A stretch of DNA of 64,000 bases. Source: Bidens hawaiensis. Taxonomy: Eukaryota > Streptophyta > Magnoliopsida > Asterales > Asteraceae. Of the stretch, positions 11,092-22,680 are shown piece after piece. The stretch covers positions 1 through 64,000 of the forward strand of contig JAIQDT010001933.1 of the NCBI GenBank assembly GCA_021521415.1, in the 5' to 3' direction. Position numbers and translations under genes: made by a program. Positions within the stretch are counted from its first letter, which is position 1, and each line of letters starts with the position of its first letter. The notes under the pieces are model-generated. The model worked only from the letters and a program-made list of their open reading frames with translations. It was not told where the DNA came from and ran no database searches.

Positions 11092-11456
11092 CCGGTTGTT
11101 AAGCCAACTACCATTCACACGACATTAGCTCTTGCTTTAGCACAATCATGGTCGATACATCAACTTGATGTCACTAATGCATTCTTACACGACACACTTA
11201 ACGAGACTGTTTATATGTATCAACCTATGTGTTTTCGACATCAACATTATCCAGTTCATATATGTCTTCTTAAAAAGTCACCATATGGCCTCAAGCAAGC
11301 ACCACATGTGTGGTAATGATTAACCGATTTTGTTTTTACAATGGGATTCGTACAAAGTAGACGTGACAACTCTTTATTTGCTTATTTATGTGGACGATAT
11401 CATTCTTACCACGTCATCGGATCACTTACAAGTTACTTTAATGACAATAGTTGTTA
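11092..11456 (+). pseudogene. Ty1/copia reverse transcriptase fragment
   Basis: The frame from 11092 gives copia RT text: HQLDVTNAFLH (the first catalytic Asp block), ETVYMYQP, LLKKSPYGLKQAP. Two stops follow directly (TAATGATTAA after GTGTGG). After a frameshift the YVDDIILT catalytic box appears at about 11387-11410. No LTRs are attached. It is an old, dead fragment. Confidence 0.85.
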
Positions 11457-11590
11457 ATTTGCGTTTTTAACATCTACATTTCTCCTATAAAAGAAAAGTA
11501 GTTATTATTATTTATGTTGCAGCATATAAATTTGTGTACTTTATATTAGTCAACTATTTGAAAAGATGTTTAAAACTTTTATCTCAATAG

Positions 11591-12218
11591 TAGGGCTATT
11601 CACGAACCGAACAAATTCTAGCTCATACTTGGTTTGGTTTGAAAGCGAGCTGAACCGAGCGGATTGAATTTAAAGAAGCGAGCGATATTTTGATGCTTAA
11701 ACATGGTTTGGTTTGAAACCAAGCGGCTTGGTTCGGCTTGGTTTTGCTTGATTTCGTTCAAAGTTTTCAATTCTAAATTTCTAAAACTTCAAATATTATT
11801 AATTCAAGACTTTTAACTCTAAAATGTCAAAAATTCCAACTTTAAAATGTCTAAAACTCAAAGTTAACAACAAAACATATATAAAACGAGTAGCTAGGGT
11901 TTAAATTTAAACTCTAAAGTCAACAAAAAAAGATAAATTTTAAAAACCTACAAAAAAATAATATATTTAAACTCTAAAGTCAACACAAAAAAGATAAATT
12001 TTAAAAACCTACAAAAAAATAATATATTTTCATATATATATACATAAAATTTATATATAACACTAATAAATAATAAATAATTCGAGCAAAACAAATCGAA
12101 ATAAACCGAGTGAGGCTTTGTTCGTGTTTGAGTTGTTTTTGAACCAAACCGAGCCGACATCAAACGAGCCATTTTCGAGCCAGCGACAAACACGCGGCGA
12201 GCAATTTAAAAAGCCCTA
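11591..12218. mobile_element. hAT-type MITE with perfect 8-bp TSD
   Basis: The ends are TAGGGCTATTCACG on the left and the complement TAGGGCTTTTTAAATT on the right. It is flanked on both sides by the identical octamer CTCAATAG (11583-11590 and 12219-12226). At 628 bp it is non-autonomous. It contains GAACCGAGC / AACCGAGC words near both ends and two adjacent near-identical blocks (AAACTCTAAAGTCAACA at about 11908 and 11970). Confidence 0.9.
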
Positions 12219-12424
12219 CTCAATAGGAATAGGTTACTAAATTCAAGATCGTGGAAAATTATGTATTTGACATCTTATGCAAATCTTATAACAAGCATAA
12301 ATACTTCTTAATATAAATTTCAAGATGGATTAGCTCTTGTAAATTTGCTTTGGCTTTTAGTTTAGATCTTAAAACTTTCTAAACTTCTTAACAATACATC
12401 TTATTAGTTTAAAATAAAGTAAAT

Positions 12425-12568
12425 TGCTTGTAACTGAACCGAATGTTTGATGAACTGTTCGTAAACCGTTCGTCAGGAAGTTCGTTTATGTTTGTTTATT
12501 TAATAAACGAACGAACACGAACAAAAAAATTGTGGTCGTTTAATTAAATGAACGAATATGAACACATG
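12425..12568. repeat. GTTCGTTTATG-rich repeat, left part
   Basis: Degenerate iterations of GTTCGTTTATGTTTG and its complement AACGAACATGAAC occur. The same family continues at 13656-14040 and 16505-16610 and occurs again at 18040-18520. Here it is the oldest layer: both the hAT element at 12569 and the TRIM at 14129 are inserted into it. Confidence 0.65.
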
Positions 12569-12612
12569 CAGGGCCGGCCTTGGGGTGAGGCAAGGTGGTC
12601 GATGGCCACAGG

Positions 12613-13305
12613 CAGGGGCGGACCCACATAATTCTCATCGGGGTCCCGGGACACCAATGTTTTTTAAAAATTACTTAGATACGATATATTAAATTTTGTA
12701 AGGACCCCATAAAAATTAATACTTAGAACCCATACTATTAAGGTTAAACTAGTCTAGTGGAAAGTCCCTTGTTTTTTCTTTGAGAGGTTGCAGGTTCAAG
12801 CCTCACCATACCCAGTTTTTGTTGTTTTTTTAATATTCTAGTCAATATTAGTTATTTAGTTAGGGTATTTGTGTTTTTTCTTTAGTTTATCCCATATAAC
12901 CATTATCACTTTAATTTATCCCATATAACCATTATCACCATGCAACATATATAATAACAACATGAGTTTTACATATACTTAAATTATTTATCTTGTGTAT
13001 GTATATTATAATTAATCATTTATTTGTGTAAGAGTTAGTTTTTCATGTCCTGGTTATTCATGTAAGACCATATATATATAGCTTACGCTTATGTTTTTCG
13101 GGTATGAATAAAAATGAATTAAAAGTGTATGTTCTATCTAGTTTCTAATCTATATTCTTTCTACTTACCCGTTTCCAATGACACCATATTTTCGTGTTTT
13201 ATTATGTTCCTCGTCTCGACCCGACCCGAATAACGACCGACCCAAAAATTTTGTAAACCGAAAAAATTGGGACCCCATTGGCAAAAAATCCTGGGTCCGC
13301 CACTG
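12613..13305. mobile_element. inner hAT (Tip100-like) element nested in the outer one, 693 bp
   Basis: The terminal inverted repeats are CAGGGGCGGACCCA on the left and the complement CAGTGGCGGACCCA on the right. The octamer GCCACAGG flanks both sides (12605-12612 and 13306-13313). It is inserted in the outer element, so it is the younger of the two. It also contains a tRNA-like segment (12742-12800) and no transposase. Confidence 0.92.
12742..12800 (+). repeat. tRNA-like A box/B box pair inside the inner hAT element
   Basis: TAGTCTAGTGG fits the RNA polymerase III A-box consensus TRGYNNARNNG, and GTTCAAGCC fits the B box GWTCRANNC at a tRNA-like distance. It is probably a tRNA-derived SINE head captured by the element. 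There is no full tRNA cloverleaf. Confidence 0.55.
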
Positions 13306-13417
13306 GCCACAGGCCAAACACCCGTTAGGCCCGGAATTTTTTTTTATAAATTATATTGTATTTTTATGAAATACGATATGCATATCTAATGTTTAAACCT
13401 AATTACATACCCAACAG

Positions 13418-13475
13418 TTTGGTCTAGTGGCAAAGGTTATAACCAAAAGGTTATGGGTTCAAGTCTCAGTTGACA
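13418..13475 (+). repeat. tRNA-like A box/B box pair inside the outer hAT element
   Basis: TGGTCTAGTGG (A box) and GTTCAAGTC (B box) both match the pol III consensus, spaced as in a tRNA. It resembles the segment in the inner element but is not identical. It is probably a SINE head, not a tRNA gene. Confidence 0.55.
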
Positions 13476-14180
13476 CATGTTTGATCTTTTTTTTATACAA
13501 AAGTTTTTTACACAACCCAAATTATAATCAAGTAAACCCATATAAAATTTAAATTGTTTAAACCCAACAAAATACTTCTTTTACTTAAGGCCCAAAAATA
13601 TTTTCGCCTTCGGCTCAAATTTTAATGCTTTCTCAGAGCTGGCCCTGAACACATGTTTTGTTCGCTAATTTATGTTTGTGAACGTTCGTTTATTTATGTT
13701 CGTTTATGTATTAATAAAAAATAATTAAATAATATATGGATGAGTCATCTACTTAATGATTTTATATTTGTTAATTTGTGTCCATTTAAATGTTTTCATT
13801 TATGTGCGTTTATGTTTGTTTGTGTTCATTTACACTTGTCCATATATGTTCGTTTAACTCTGTTCAATTATGTTTGTTTAGATTTAAACAACCGAACATA
13901 AACGAACACAAAATGTTCATAAGTAAACGAATATGAACATAAATATTTGTTCGATTAAGTATTTGTGTTCATTTAAAGTTTAATGAACGAATATGAGCAT
14001 GCCCTTGTTCATGTTCGTTCGATTCGTTTACAGACTTTCATTATTCACACTGATGAATACATCGTTCTCAATCTCTATGCTCTGCCAAATTTATTTGTGT
14101 TCGTGAAAACATTCATTTCCTTAATGCATGTAACATCCAGCCCATCGTATCACCAATATTATCCGCCCACGAATAGCTCA

Positions 14181-15532
14181 CGGGTTTATTTTTGGTTGCT
14201 CAGGTGAAGACTTCAGAGGAGGTCACCCATCCTACTAGTACTTCGCCTGAGCATAGGGGTGTGCATGAGTCGGTTTGGGCGGATTTAGGCCAAACCCATA
14301 ACCATAACCATAACCAATATTTCGGTTAATAAATAATCATAACCATAAACGATCCGTTGTGGCGGTTTCGGTTAATCGGTTTTGAAAGTTATAACGATTC
14401 GGTTAACCATGACCAAAACAATATAATTTAGCCTAAAACTTTGGTACTAAATATTACCTAAAAAAATAAAAATAAAAATGACATGACTTCAACCAAATAT
14501 ATAATACATAATATTAATAATATATATTCAAACAAACGATAAATGGGTGAACTTTTTAGTAAAATTAAATCTTATAGTAAAAAATGAGAGCATTATTAGT
14601 TTATTACATTCTTTAATTTTCTTCAAATTATCAACGGGTTTATTTTTGGTTGCTCAGGTGAAGACTTCCGAGGAGGTCACACATCCTGCTAGTACTTTCG
14701 CCTGAGCATAGGGGTGTGCATGAGTCGGTTTGGGCGGGTTTAGGCCAAACCCATAACCATAACCAATATTTCGGTTAATAAATAACCACAACCATAAACG
14801 ATCCGTTATGGCGGTTTCGGTTAATCGGTTTTGAAAGTTATAACGATTCGGTTAACCATGACCAAAACAATATAACTTAGCCTAAAACTTTGGTACTAAA
14901 TGTTACCTAAAAAAATAAAATAAAAATGATATGACTTCAACCAAATATATAATACATAATATTAATAATATATATTCAAACAAATGATAAATGGGTGAAC
15001 TTTTTAGTAAAATTAAATATTATAGTAAAAAATGAGAGCATTATTAGTTTATTACATTCTTTAATTTTCTTCAAATTATCAACGGGTTTATTTTTGGTTG
15101 CTCAGGTGAAGACTTCAGAGGAGGTCACCCATCTTGCTAGTACTTTCGCCTGAGCATAGGGGTGTGCATGAGTCGGTTTTGGCGGGTTTAGGCCAAACCC
15201 ATAACCATAACCAATATTTCGGTTAATAAATAACCATAACCATAAACGATCCGTTATGACGGTTTCGGTTAATCGGTTTTGAAAGTTATAACGATTCGGT
15301 TAACCATGACCAAAACAATATAATTTAACCTAAAACTTTGGTACTAAATGTTACCTAAAAAAATAAAAATAAAAATGACATGACTTCAACCAAATATATA
15401 ATACATAATATTAATAATATATATTCAAACAAACGATAAATGGGTGAACTTTTTAGTAAAATTAAATCTTATAGTAAAAAATGAGAGCATTATTAGTTTA
15501 TTACATTCTTTAATTTTCTTCAAATTATCAAC
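14181..15532. repeat. three tandem copies of a 448-454-bp unit (TRIM LTR plus MITE left end)
   Basis: Copies start with CGGGTTTATTTTTGGTTGC at 14181, 14635 and 15083. Each runs through ...GAGCATAGGGGTGTGCATG... to CTTCAAATTATCAA. The unit spans the TRIM/MITE junction, so it formed after the MITE inserted, by unequal exchange or slippage. The copies differ only by scattered bases (for example ACTTCGCC against ACTTTCGCC). Confidence 0.93.
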
Positions 15533-15726
15533 AATGTCTTCTAATTATACTCCATAAATTTGAAAATCTTGTAAATGTGGCGGTTTGGTTATGGCGGGTT
15601 TGAAACTATCTTTAACTAAAACCGACCCGTATTTGGCGATTTTAAAAAATTCATTAAACCGACCCACTGGTTATGCCGGTATCGGTTAAAATCGGTTCGG
15701 TTATGTCGGTTAATTTGCACACCCTA
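14254..15726. mobile_element. hAT-type MITE inserted in the TRIM 3' LTR
   Basis: The ends are TAGGGGTGTGCATG at 14254 and TTTGCACACCCTA ending at 15726. The flanking octamers CCTGAGCA and CTTGAGCA match at 7 of 8 positions. The element is rich in CCATAACCATAACC and GGTTTCGGTTAATCGG. Its left part, together with adjoining LTR sequence, is present three times (see the triplication); the right part occurs only once. Confidence 0.82.
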
Positions 15727-16104
15727 CTTGAGCACGCTTAATTGTGGAGTTATCCTCTCGTCTACTACCATTAAAGCACAAAACGCGTTGGTGATTTAAG
15801 AAGCGGGACATTTACTATGAACCAATGATCTCTCTTGTCCACGACCGATGTGGGATTTGCTTATGATGTTACAAACACCCCCTTTGGATTCATCGTCCTC
15901 GATGAGGTTTGCACACCCTACTTGAGCACGCTTAATTGTGGAGTTATCCTCTCGTCTACTACCATTAAAGCACAAAACGCGTTGGTGATTTAAGAAGCGG
16001 GGCATTTACTATGAACCAATGATCTCTCTTGTCCACGACCGATGTGGGATTTGCTTATGATGTTACAAACACCCCCTTTGGATTCATCGTCCTCGATGAG
16101 GTTT
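15717..16104. repeat. 194-bp tandem duplication across the TRIM LTR/internal boundary
   Basis: Two copies, GCACACCCTACTTGAGC through CTCGATGAGGTTTG, follow each other with a 194-bp period. I see one substitution (GCGGGACAT against GCGGGGCAT). The unit includes the last MITE bases, the LTR 3' part and the polypurine tract, so it postdates the MITE insertion. Confidence 0.93.
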
Positions 16105-16504
16105 GCCCCACCATCCAATTCAGGATGTGGGATGTGCCTAAGTGTATCACGATACCCCCGGGGACTCACCGTCTCTGATGAGGTTTGCCCCACCATCCTG
16201 AACGACACAAGAGTGGATCTGATACCACTTGTAACATCCGGCCCCTCATATCACCAATATTGTCCGCTTTGCCCACGAATAGCTCACGAGTTTGTTTTGG
16301 TTGCTGAGGTGAAGACTGGGAGAGGTCACCCATCCTGCTACTACTCCCACCTGAGCACGCTTAACTGTGAAGCTCTCCTCTCGTCCGCTACCATTAAGCC
16401 CAAAACGAGTTGGTGATTCAAGATGCTGGACATTTACTATGAACCAAGGATCTCTCTTGTCCACGGCCGATGTGGGATTTGCCTGAGATGTTACAATGCA
16501 CAAA

Positions 16505-17148
16505 CACAAACATAAAATCTCATTTGGTAAGTGTTCGTGAACACATTTTCTTAACAAGCAAACATGAATAATGCCTTATTCGTATTCGTTCGATTCGTTT
16601 ACAGGCCTACTTACTTTTATTATATGCCACTAGTGACGTACTTTATACCCAAAAACATGCAGAAGAATTTTATCTATCTGGAGCCAAACAATGCAACATG
16701 TTATTCAAAATAGACTCACATGGAGCCACATTTTATTCATCAGTTTTCGTATGTTATGAAACAGAATACTATGTTATCAATGCCGTTTTTCATTCATATT
16801 ATTTTTTTATAAAATGGAAAAAATGGGCAAATAGTTGATGGATCAAGTTCTACCAACCAGAGTACCCGACTCATTTTCATCTATACATATACCGTAAGAC
16901 AACATCTGATTTTACAAAATGTAAAACTAAAGAGACCACTCCAAAACCTGAGTTATGTGCCTTGGATACTCGGTTTTTGGTAAGCCGAATATATTACACA
17001 AAACAAATCAAAGAAACAAAACAAATAAACAAATTCAAATGAAATGAGGAAAAAAGATTCAAGTCATTTAGTCGGTTTTCGTTTTATAGTCAGTAATCAC
17101 TACGATGGAAGTTCAAATTTTAAACCCATACCCACAATCCAAACACCC
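16505..17148. other. GTTCGTTTATG repeat end, then likely 3' flank of the kinase gene
   Basis: About 16505-16610 is the continuation of the GTTCG repeat interrupted by the TRIM (ends TTCGATTCGTTTACAGGCC). From 16620 to 17148 the sequence is AT-rich and lacks repeats I recognise. It probably includes the 3' UTR and terminator region of the minus-strand kinase gene. Confidence 0.5.
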
Positions 17149-19922
17149 CTAAACGTCAAAAGACTCAGCTGTGCTGTCCATAGATTCAACACGACGGTGT
17201 TCACTATTCATTGAATTTTGGCGGTCAGACTGGCCTATATTAATCACAACATCCGATGCAGAACGTTTGTGTTGTTTTCTATTGTGTCGGGATTTTAATA
17301 TATGAGACAACACTTGTACCGTGTCCCTCATTGCTGGTCTTTTTCTTGGTGATCGGTTCACACATTTGTATGCGAGTGCTGCCATGTCATTTAGTTCTTG
17401 CTCGTTAAAGTTCCCATCAAGTCGGGAATCGGCTATTTCTTCCCATCCAACCTGCCCTCCGGTATTTAATGATGCCTGTTTATATCCATGCAATACAATA
17501 TGTTTATAGTTGAAAGAAAACATGTTGCATTTTAATAATTTCAATAATTAAAGATAGAGAAAGAGAGAGATCTTACAAGGTCAACCAACTCCAAAAGGCC
17601 TTGTTGAGGGGTTTTTCCGGCAATAAGCTCGAATAATAAGACTCCAAAGCTATAAACATCACTTTTCTTAGTGAAAGCTCTTGTTGAAATATATTCAGGA
17701 TCTAAATATCCAAAAGTCCCCTGAATATTTGAGGCGTTTCTGTTAATCATATCCTCCCTCGAAAGCCCAAAATCAGCTACCCGAGCACCCACTGACTCAT
17801 CCAACAAGATGTTGGAGGATTTTATGTCTCTGTGTATAACCGGAGGAACCGCCTGAAGTTATATAAAAATATCTATAAGCATTATATTAAACAGCCAATT
17901 TTGACTAATTTATCTTTCAACATATCCATTTGTTTGTGTTATTTTTATACATAATTGGTAAAATTAAAAGATTAACATACAAGGAGACGGGTCATATGGG
18001 TCGAAAGTCACGACACAAAATTAGGCCTGTAACAATAAACCGTTCGTTTATTTAATAAACGAACGGACATGAACGCATGTTTTGTTCGTTTGATTATGTT
18101 CGTGAATGACCGCTTATGCTACTTCACTTGAATTCATTTATGTTCTTTCACTTATGTTTTTTTGTTCATTAGTTTACTTTTGCTTAACTTTGTTTGTTTT
18201 ATATATTCATTTGATTTTTTCAAACCCATTACATTTTGGTCTACTTTTATTTATTTTTAGCTCCAACGGATTGATATTTATGTTTATTTTATGGTGCTTG
18301 CTTAGTTATGTTCGTTTATATTCGCTCGTCTATGTTCAGTTATGTTCGTTCACGTTTGTAAACTGTTCATTTATAGTAGTAATGATCAAACATGAACACA
18401 TAACGAGAAAACCCATTCATTTAATTGTTCATGTTCGATTGTTTGTTCGGTTAAAGTTACACGAATGCACACAAACATGTCCGGTTCATGTTTGCTCGGT
18501 TCATTTACCGACCCGTTTTGACACCTCAAAGGATAGAAGAAAGAACAAGGCTTACTCCATCATGGAGATATTCTAATCCCCTTGCAACATCCAAAGCTAT
18601 TTGAACTCTCAAATTCCAGCTCAATAATTCATATTTTTCACCTGAATTCCAAAAGGTAATTCAATTGAATTATATGATTAAGTTATTGGAGTAATGTTAT
18701 ATGACCACTTACTGTACAGATGAGAAGATAGACTGCCTTTACTCATATAAACATATATAAGAATATGCTGGCTCTTCTCTGCACAATATCCTACCAAATT
18801 CACAAGGTTCCTGTGATGCAACCTTCCTAATAACATAACCTGAAAATAAATATATATAAATAAGAGAAAATTTAAATGAAGCAACAAAAGAACTATTTTG
18901 ACTCCTAAAAGTCAAAGTATGGTTTAGAAAAAGACTTCTTTTTAACCAGCTGTTGTAAAAACTAAAAAGCTCAACTTTGACCAAATAATATTATTTAAAA
19001 AAGATACTTCTCAAGGGTTTGTTAGTATCTGTTGAGCTGTATCTACAAAAAAAAATCTAAATTCTTGATCCACTTGTTTTGTAAATAAATTGCAGACCTA
19101 CCACAATATGTTAAGAATTTATGTGCATAGTGATGGGAAAATGGGTGGGTAGGGGTCAAATGGGTAATTTGCCACGCGGCGAATTGGGTCGGCCAGAGAC
19201 ACATTTTGTTAAACGGGTGGGTAGGGGTCAAAACCAAGTTATTTCAGTAATAATATAATTTCACTAAAGTTATGAAGTATGGTAAGTAATCACACACAAT
19301 AATGCAAATCATCACCTACTGTTATTAAAACATCATGCTTAAAAATGTTTTGAAAATAAGATGATGACTTGACCAGTACCTCAGTATGAAACTCTTTCTC
19401 GCCTTGTTTTGAATCAGTTGCTAAAACTTTAACAGCAACCGTCTCACCCGTGCTCATCTGAGCTTTATAGACAGAACCAAACGCACCTTTGCCAATTGTA
19501 GAAGTAAAATTACTTGTTGCTTTCTGTAAATCTCTGTATGATCAACATAATCCATATAAGTAAAGCGTAAGAATATAGAACTTACAGAAATAACATTTGA
19601 CATACTTGTATGAATACGCAAGAATACCAGAAGCTGCAACCACATGAGACTTCCTGGGCCCACCAAACCAAGATGTCATGCTACTATTATGAATAGATGT
19701 TCTTGATGACTCCGTACCCATTGATGAATCCGATAAAACCGTACAAGAATCCGCACCATTTGCTCGAATCGGGACAGTTGATGCTCTCCTAGAACTGCTG
19801 TTACCAATATGAGATCTTTTCCTGTGAAACCTAAAGCACAGTAGTCCAACTATGGCCAAAAGTGCTCCAATTACCACCCCGATCGATATCCCGACAATTA
19901 AACCCGATGATTTCGCTTTCAT
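17149..19922 (-). CDS. CRLK: CRLK1/2-type calcium/calmodulin-regulated receptor-like kinase
   Basis: Minus-strand coding exons: 19922-19606, 19533-19380, 18839-18713, 18641-18556, 17852-17577 and 17475-17149. All have GT-AG junctions and phases that agree, giving 428 aa; CRLKs are usually about 430-440 aa. The start MKAKSSG leads into one membrane segment (about residues 8-31, [19 protein letters not shown]). There is no extracellular receptor domain. A Ser-rich juxtamembrane region follows, then a complete kinase: GKGAFG P-loop, VAVKVL Lys, HRDIKSSN catalytic loop, [15 protein letters not shown], and an RPAMRD-type subdomain XI. HRD makes it an RD kinase. CRLKs link calcium/calmodulin to MEKK1 in cold signalling in Arabidopsis; that role is inferred here. 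The C-terminal tail ends STAESFDV. Confidence 0.93.
18020..18530. repeat. GTTCGTTTATG-family repeat in a CRLK intron
   Basis: It lies inside the 703-bp intron 17853-18555. The text AACCGTTCGTTTATTTAATA near the left and many TTATGTTCGTTTA iterations match the repeat at 12425-14040. Clear inverted ends and a TSD could not be defined. The ORF in it (18106-18576 plus) is a by-product of the repeat. Confidence 0.55.
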
Positions 19923-20551
19923 CTCTTTACAAACACTTTAATGTTTTCTACACAACCAATTCATCCATCAACACACCTGTGAAATACAACTAGTAAGTAA
20001 TTCATGCAAGTTTATTTGGATTGTACATAACAGGTAAGACACGACATGATAAGACACAATTACTTGTGGTACTAGACACGAACACGACCCGATAACTAAT
20101 CGTGTCATTTTTCCAAACACGAACCTGTTTAGGGACACAATAAAAATCAAATATGCAGTGAAACAAAAGTTACCTAAAGTTCATAAAAATTTTAATGAAT
20201 ATATAACCCTTAACATATTTGAAACAAAAGTCCATAAAAGTCTAAAATCAAATCATAACATCCACTAAGTAGGGAATATTTCCAGAAAAAAATTAAGAAA
20301 ATATAAACAGGTTCAAACAGGTCATTAAATGGTTTACTTGTGTTTAACCTGTTAAGCCTAAACCCAAACCTGTTTAACTCCATGGTGTTAAACATGTTTG
20401 TGTCAGAAATTGCATACAAAAATCAAAACCTAAGAATATTTGTTGCAGGCTTACAAATAATCCAGAAACAATGAAGGCATGTAACACACCATGTTCTTTA
20501 CACCAGAGCACAATTAGAGCAAAAAGTCAAAAGAGGAATAAACAAAAAATA

Positions 20552-20588
<37 letters not shown>

Positions 20589-21130
20589 TCAGTGAATCCA
20601 GATCTCTGGTCCAAGAATAAGAACAAACACACAAATTCGATATCGAATGGAGCTAAACCGGAGCCAAAGAATCAGACCAAGATGTTTGATAATAGTAATA
20701 CTAATAATAATAATTTGGCACCAAAAATATCTTAAAGTTGACGAAATTGATGCATTCGTTGGTTTACTTTTATTCACCAGAAAACACACGCAACTACTAA
20801 TAAATAAAAATGAACAGTTGGTTTATTATCATCTAATAAGTAATAAACACTGTTAGATGATTATTCAAACAACGAATGAATAATAGGTTGTCAACATCAT
20901 TAGTCTAATCTCACCATACCTTCCAGATCAAGCATGACCAACAGTTAACAACACACAAATTACAAAGGCTGAATTGATTCATATATACATATATATATAT
21001 GTGTGTGTTACCTGTTGAGACGATGGATTAATGAAGTGAAAAAGAGACGTTGTTACATTGGTGAAGAAGAGAGAAAGTGATGGAATGAGAAGCATTGTTG
21101 TTCAATATGATGAGTAAGTATTATTCCATG
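19923..21130 (-). promoter_or_regulatory. 5' UTR with intron and core promoter of the CRLK gene
   Basis: A plausible acceptor (TTTCACAG, exon start at 19976) lies just upstream of the ATG. A donor (CAACAG then GTAACA, exon end at 21012) lies at the left side of a pyrimidine-rich stretch up to about 21125. This gives a leader exon of roughly 115 bp and a 5' UTR intron of about 1035 bp (21011-19977). A TATA-like ATATTTATATAAA lies at about 21153-21166 on the minus strand. The intron holds an (AAT)n run at 20551-20585. Leader boundaries are predicted, not proven. Confidence 0.55.
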
Positions 21131-21169
21131 TTATACTACTGCAAATGGTTTTATATAAATATATTTTTA

Positions 21170-21671
21170 ATGTTTTTTTGGTATGGAATTAAATACAAGT
21201 AAAATGGTTCTTTGGTGAAAGGTGATGGTCCAGCGTGTGAAGGTGATACCGTGTTTCAGGGTTTTATTGCGAATGATTTCTACTTACGTCATCCCTTTTA
21301 TTAATTCATTAATTGTTTCAGATTATTATTATCTTCTCATTAGGATAATTCTTAATATTAATATTTGTTAATAATCTTGCTTTATCTGACCTTTTTACTG
21401 CCTTAAACAACAATTAACCGGTTTTGGTTTTTATAAGTCGGTCTTCTGGTCCAATGATATATGCGTGATGGTTAAGTTTTGAGATTCTTAAGATCTCATA
21501 TTCAAAATCTGACTCAATCAAGTGGGTTTTCTCATAGTGATGAGGTTTCTCATTGATGGTGTTCCTAGAAGTCAGAACTGTAGCGTTAAAATCGGTAAGG
21601 ACAATTGACATCTCGTCTAAAAAAGGTTCACTCATATATTACGGGTAGTTCTAAACGCTGTTAAAAAACTG
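21170..21671. other. intergenic, nothing recognised
   Basis: AT-rich DNA upstream of the CRLK promoter. It has no credible gene or RNA; the 21414-21635 ORF resembles no protein I know. Confidence 0.4.
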
Positions 21672-21679
21672 ATTTTCAT

Positions 21680-22163
21680 TAGGGTTGACAATTTATACAC
21701 GACACGTACCTACACGACTTTAACAGGTAACAAGTAAGGCTTTAACAGGTTTCATGTACTAAACAGGTAGACACGAATTTACCAGTTAATTTTCGTGTCT
21801 AAACAGGTAAAATACATGTTTACTAGTTAAGCACATGTTAAGTACCTGGTTAGATTTTTATAATTTAAATATATATATAATTATAAGTTATCCTAAACCC
21901 TAAATTCCTAAAACATTCTCACTCTCTGTTTCTAAGCCGTCACCACTCACCACTCACGAACATTCCCTCTCCGGCGTTTGTTTCACTATACATGTTGTCA
22001 AATATGTGTTTCTAAACAGCTCTTATCGTGTATACCATGTAGTAAAAGGTTCGTGTTCGTGTTTGGGATACAGGTACACGATAAGTTTTCGTATCGTGTA
22101 CAGGTATATACATTTCGTGTTCGTGTCTTATCGTGTTCAGGTATACACAATATGTCAGCCCTA
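21680..22163. mobile_element. hAT-type MITE with perfect 8-bp TSD
   Basis: The ends are TAGGGTTGACAATT on the left and the complement TAGGGCTGACATATT on the right. The octamer ATTTTCAT is identical on both sides (21672-21679 and 22164-22171). It is 484 bp long, with many TACACGA / CGTGTACAGG words, and encodes nothing. Confidence 0.92.
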
Positions 22164-22171
22164 ATTTTCAT

Positions 22172-22680
22172 CAAGGTAAAAATATTGTAAGTTGTTTTGT
22201 CATGAAAGTAAGATGTAACAAAAGTAAAAGTTACAAGTATCATCGGTTATGTTAACAGTTTCGATAATCATCCATCAATTAATAATAGTTTGGATTATTA
22301 ATTTTAATCTATTTTCGTTTTTAATGTTTTAAGAACCAAACGACAAATGAAGGGTTTAATTGATAGTTTGGTTTTGAAAATCGGTTGGCTGACAAAGAAA
22401 GGCGACATGCATTAACAATTGTTCATCGGGTTTTTGATCTAGCTTTCACATATTTTGTCCGGTTTACTAAAGAACGATTAGTTCTTTGTGTCTTGTCCGG
22501 TATAATCAACAATTGTTACTTTTCATTGTTACAAATGTTTTGACATTTTAAAATTTATTTGGATATGGTATTAAATAGTTAAAACCTTTTCTTTTTTCTT
22601 TCTAACGGCGACGAGTTATTAAAAATTTAAAACTATATAACAAGTGGAATATTAATAAAAACAATATTGTGGCGTTAAAA
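22172..22680. other. intergenic, AT-rich, nothing recognised
   Basis: No ORF of note and no paired termini were found between the hAT MITE and the Helitron. Confidence 0.4.

Larger units (their letters stand above)
12569..13647. mobile_element. outer hAT (Tip100-like) element, 1079 bp
   Basis: The terminal inverted repeats are CAGGGCCGGCC on the left and the complement CAGGGCCAGC on the right. The flanking octamer AACACATG is perfect (12561-12568 and 13648-13655). A second hAT element at 12613 is inserted close to its left end. Its own sequence includes a tRNA-like stretch at 13420-13475. No transposase ORF was found, so it is non-autonomous. Confidence 0.9.
14129..16495 (-). mobile_element. 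TRIM (terminal-repeat retrotransposon in miniature), interrupted
   Basis: Both ends are defined: TGTAACATCC at 14129 and GATGTTACA ending at 16495. They are flanked by the 5-bp TSD ATGCA (14124-14128 and 16496-16500). On the minus strand the 5' LTR is 16495-16230 (266 bp). The primer site TGGTATCAGATCC (16227-16215, complementary to initiator tRNA-Met) comes next, then a short internal region without coding capacity, then the polypurine tract CCAAAGGGGG (16071-16080 region), then the 3' LTR. That 3' LTR is split by a MITE and has undergone two tandem amplifications. Without them the element would be under 1 kb, typical of TRIMs. Confidence 0.88.

Noticed and set aside
13418..13475. true tRNA gene
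   Set aside because: A and B boxes are present, but no acceptor stem or anticodon arm can be formed, and it lies within a transposon.
18106..18576. 156-aa ORF in a CRLK intron
   Set aside because: Hydrophobic product of GTTCGTTTATG repeat iterations; no start context or homology.
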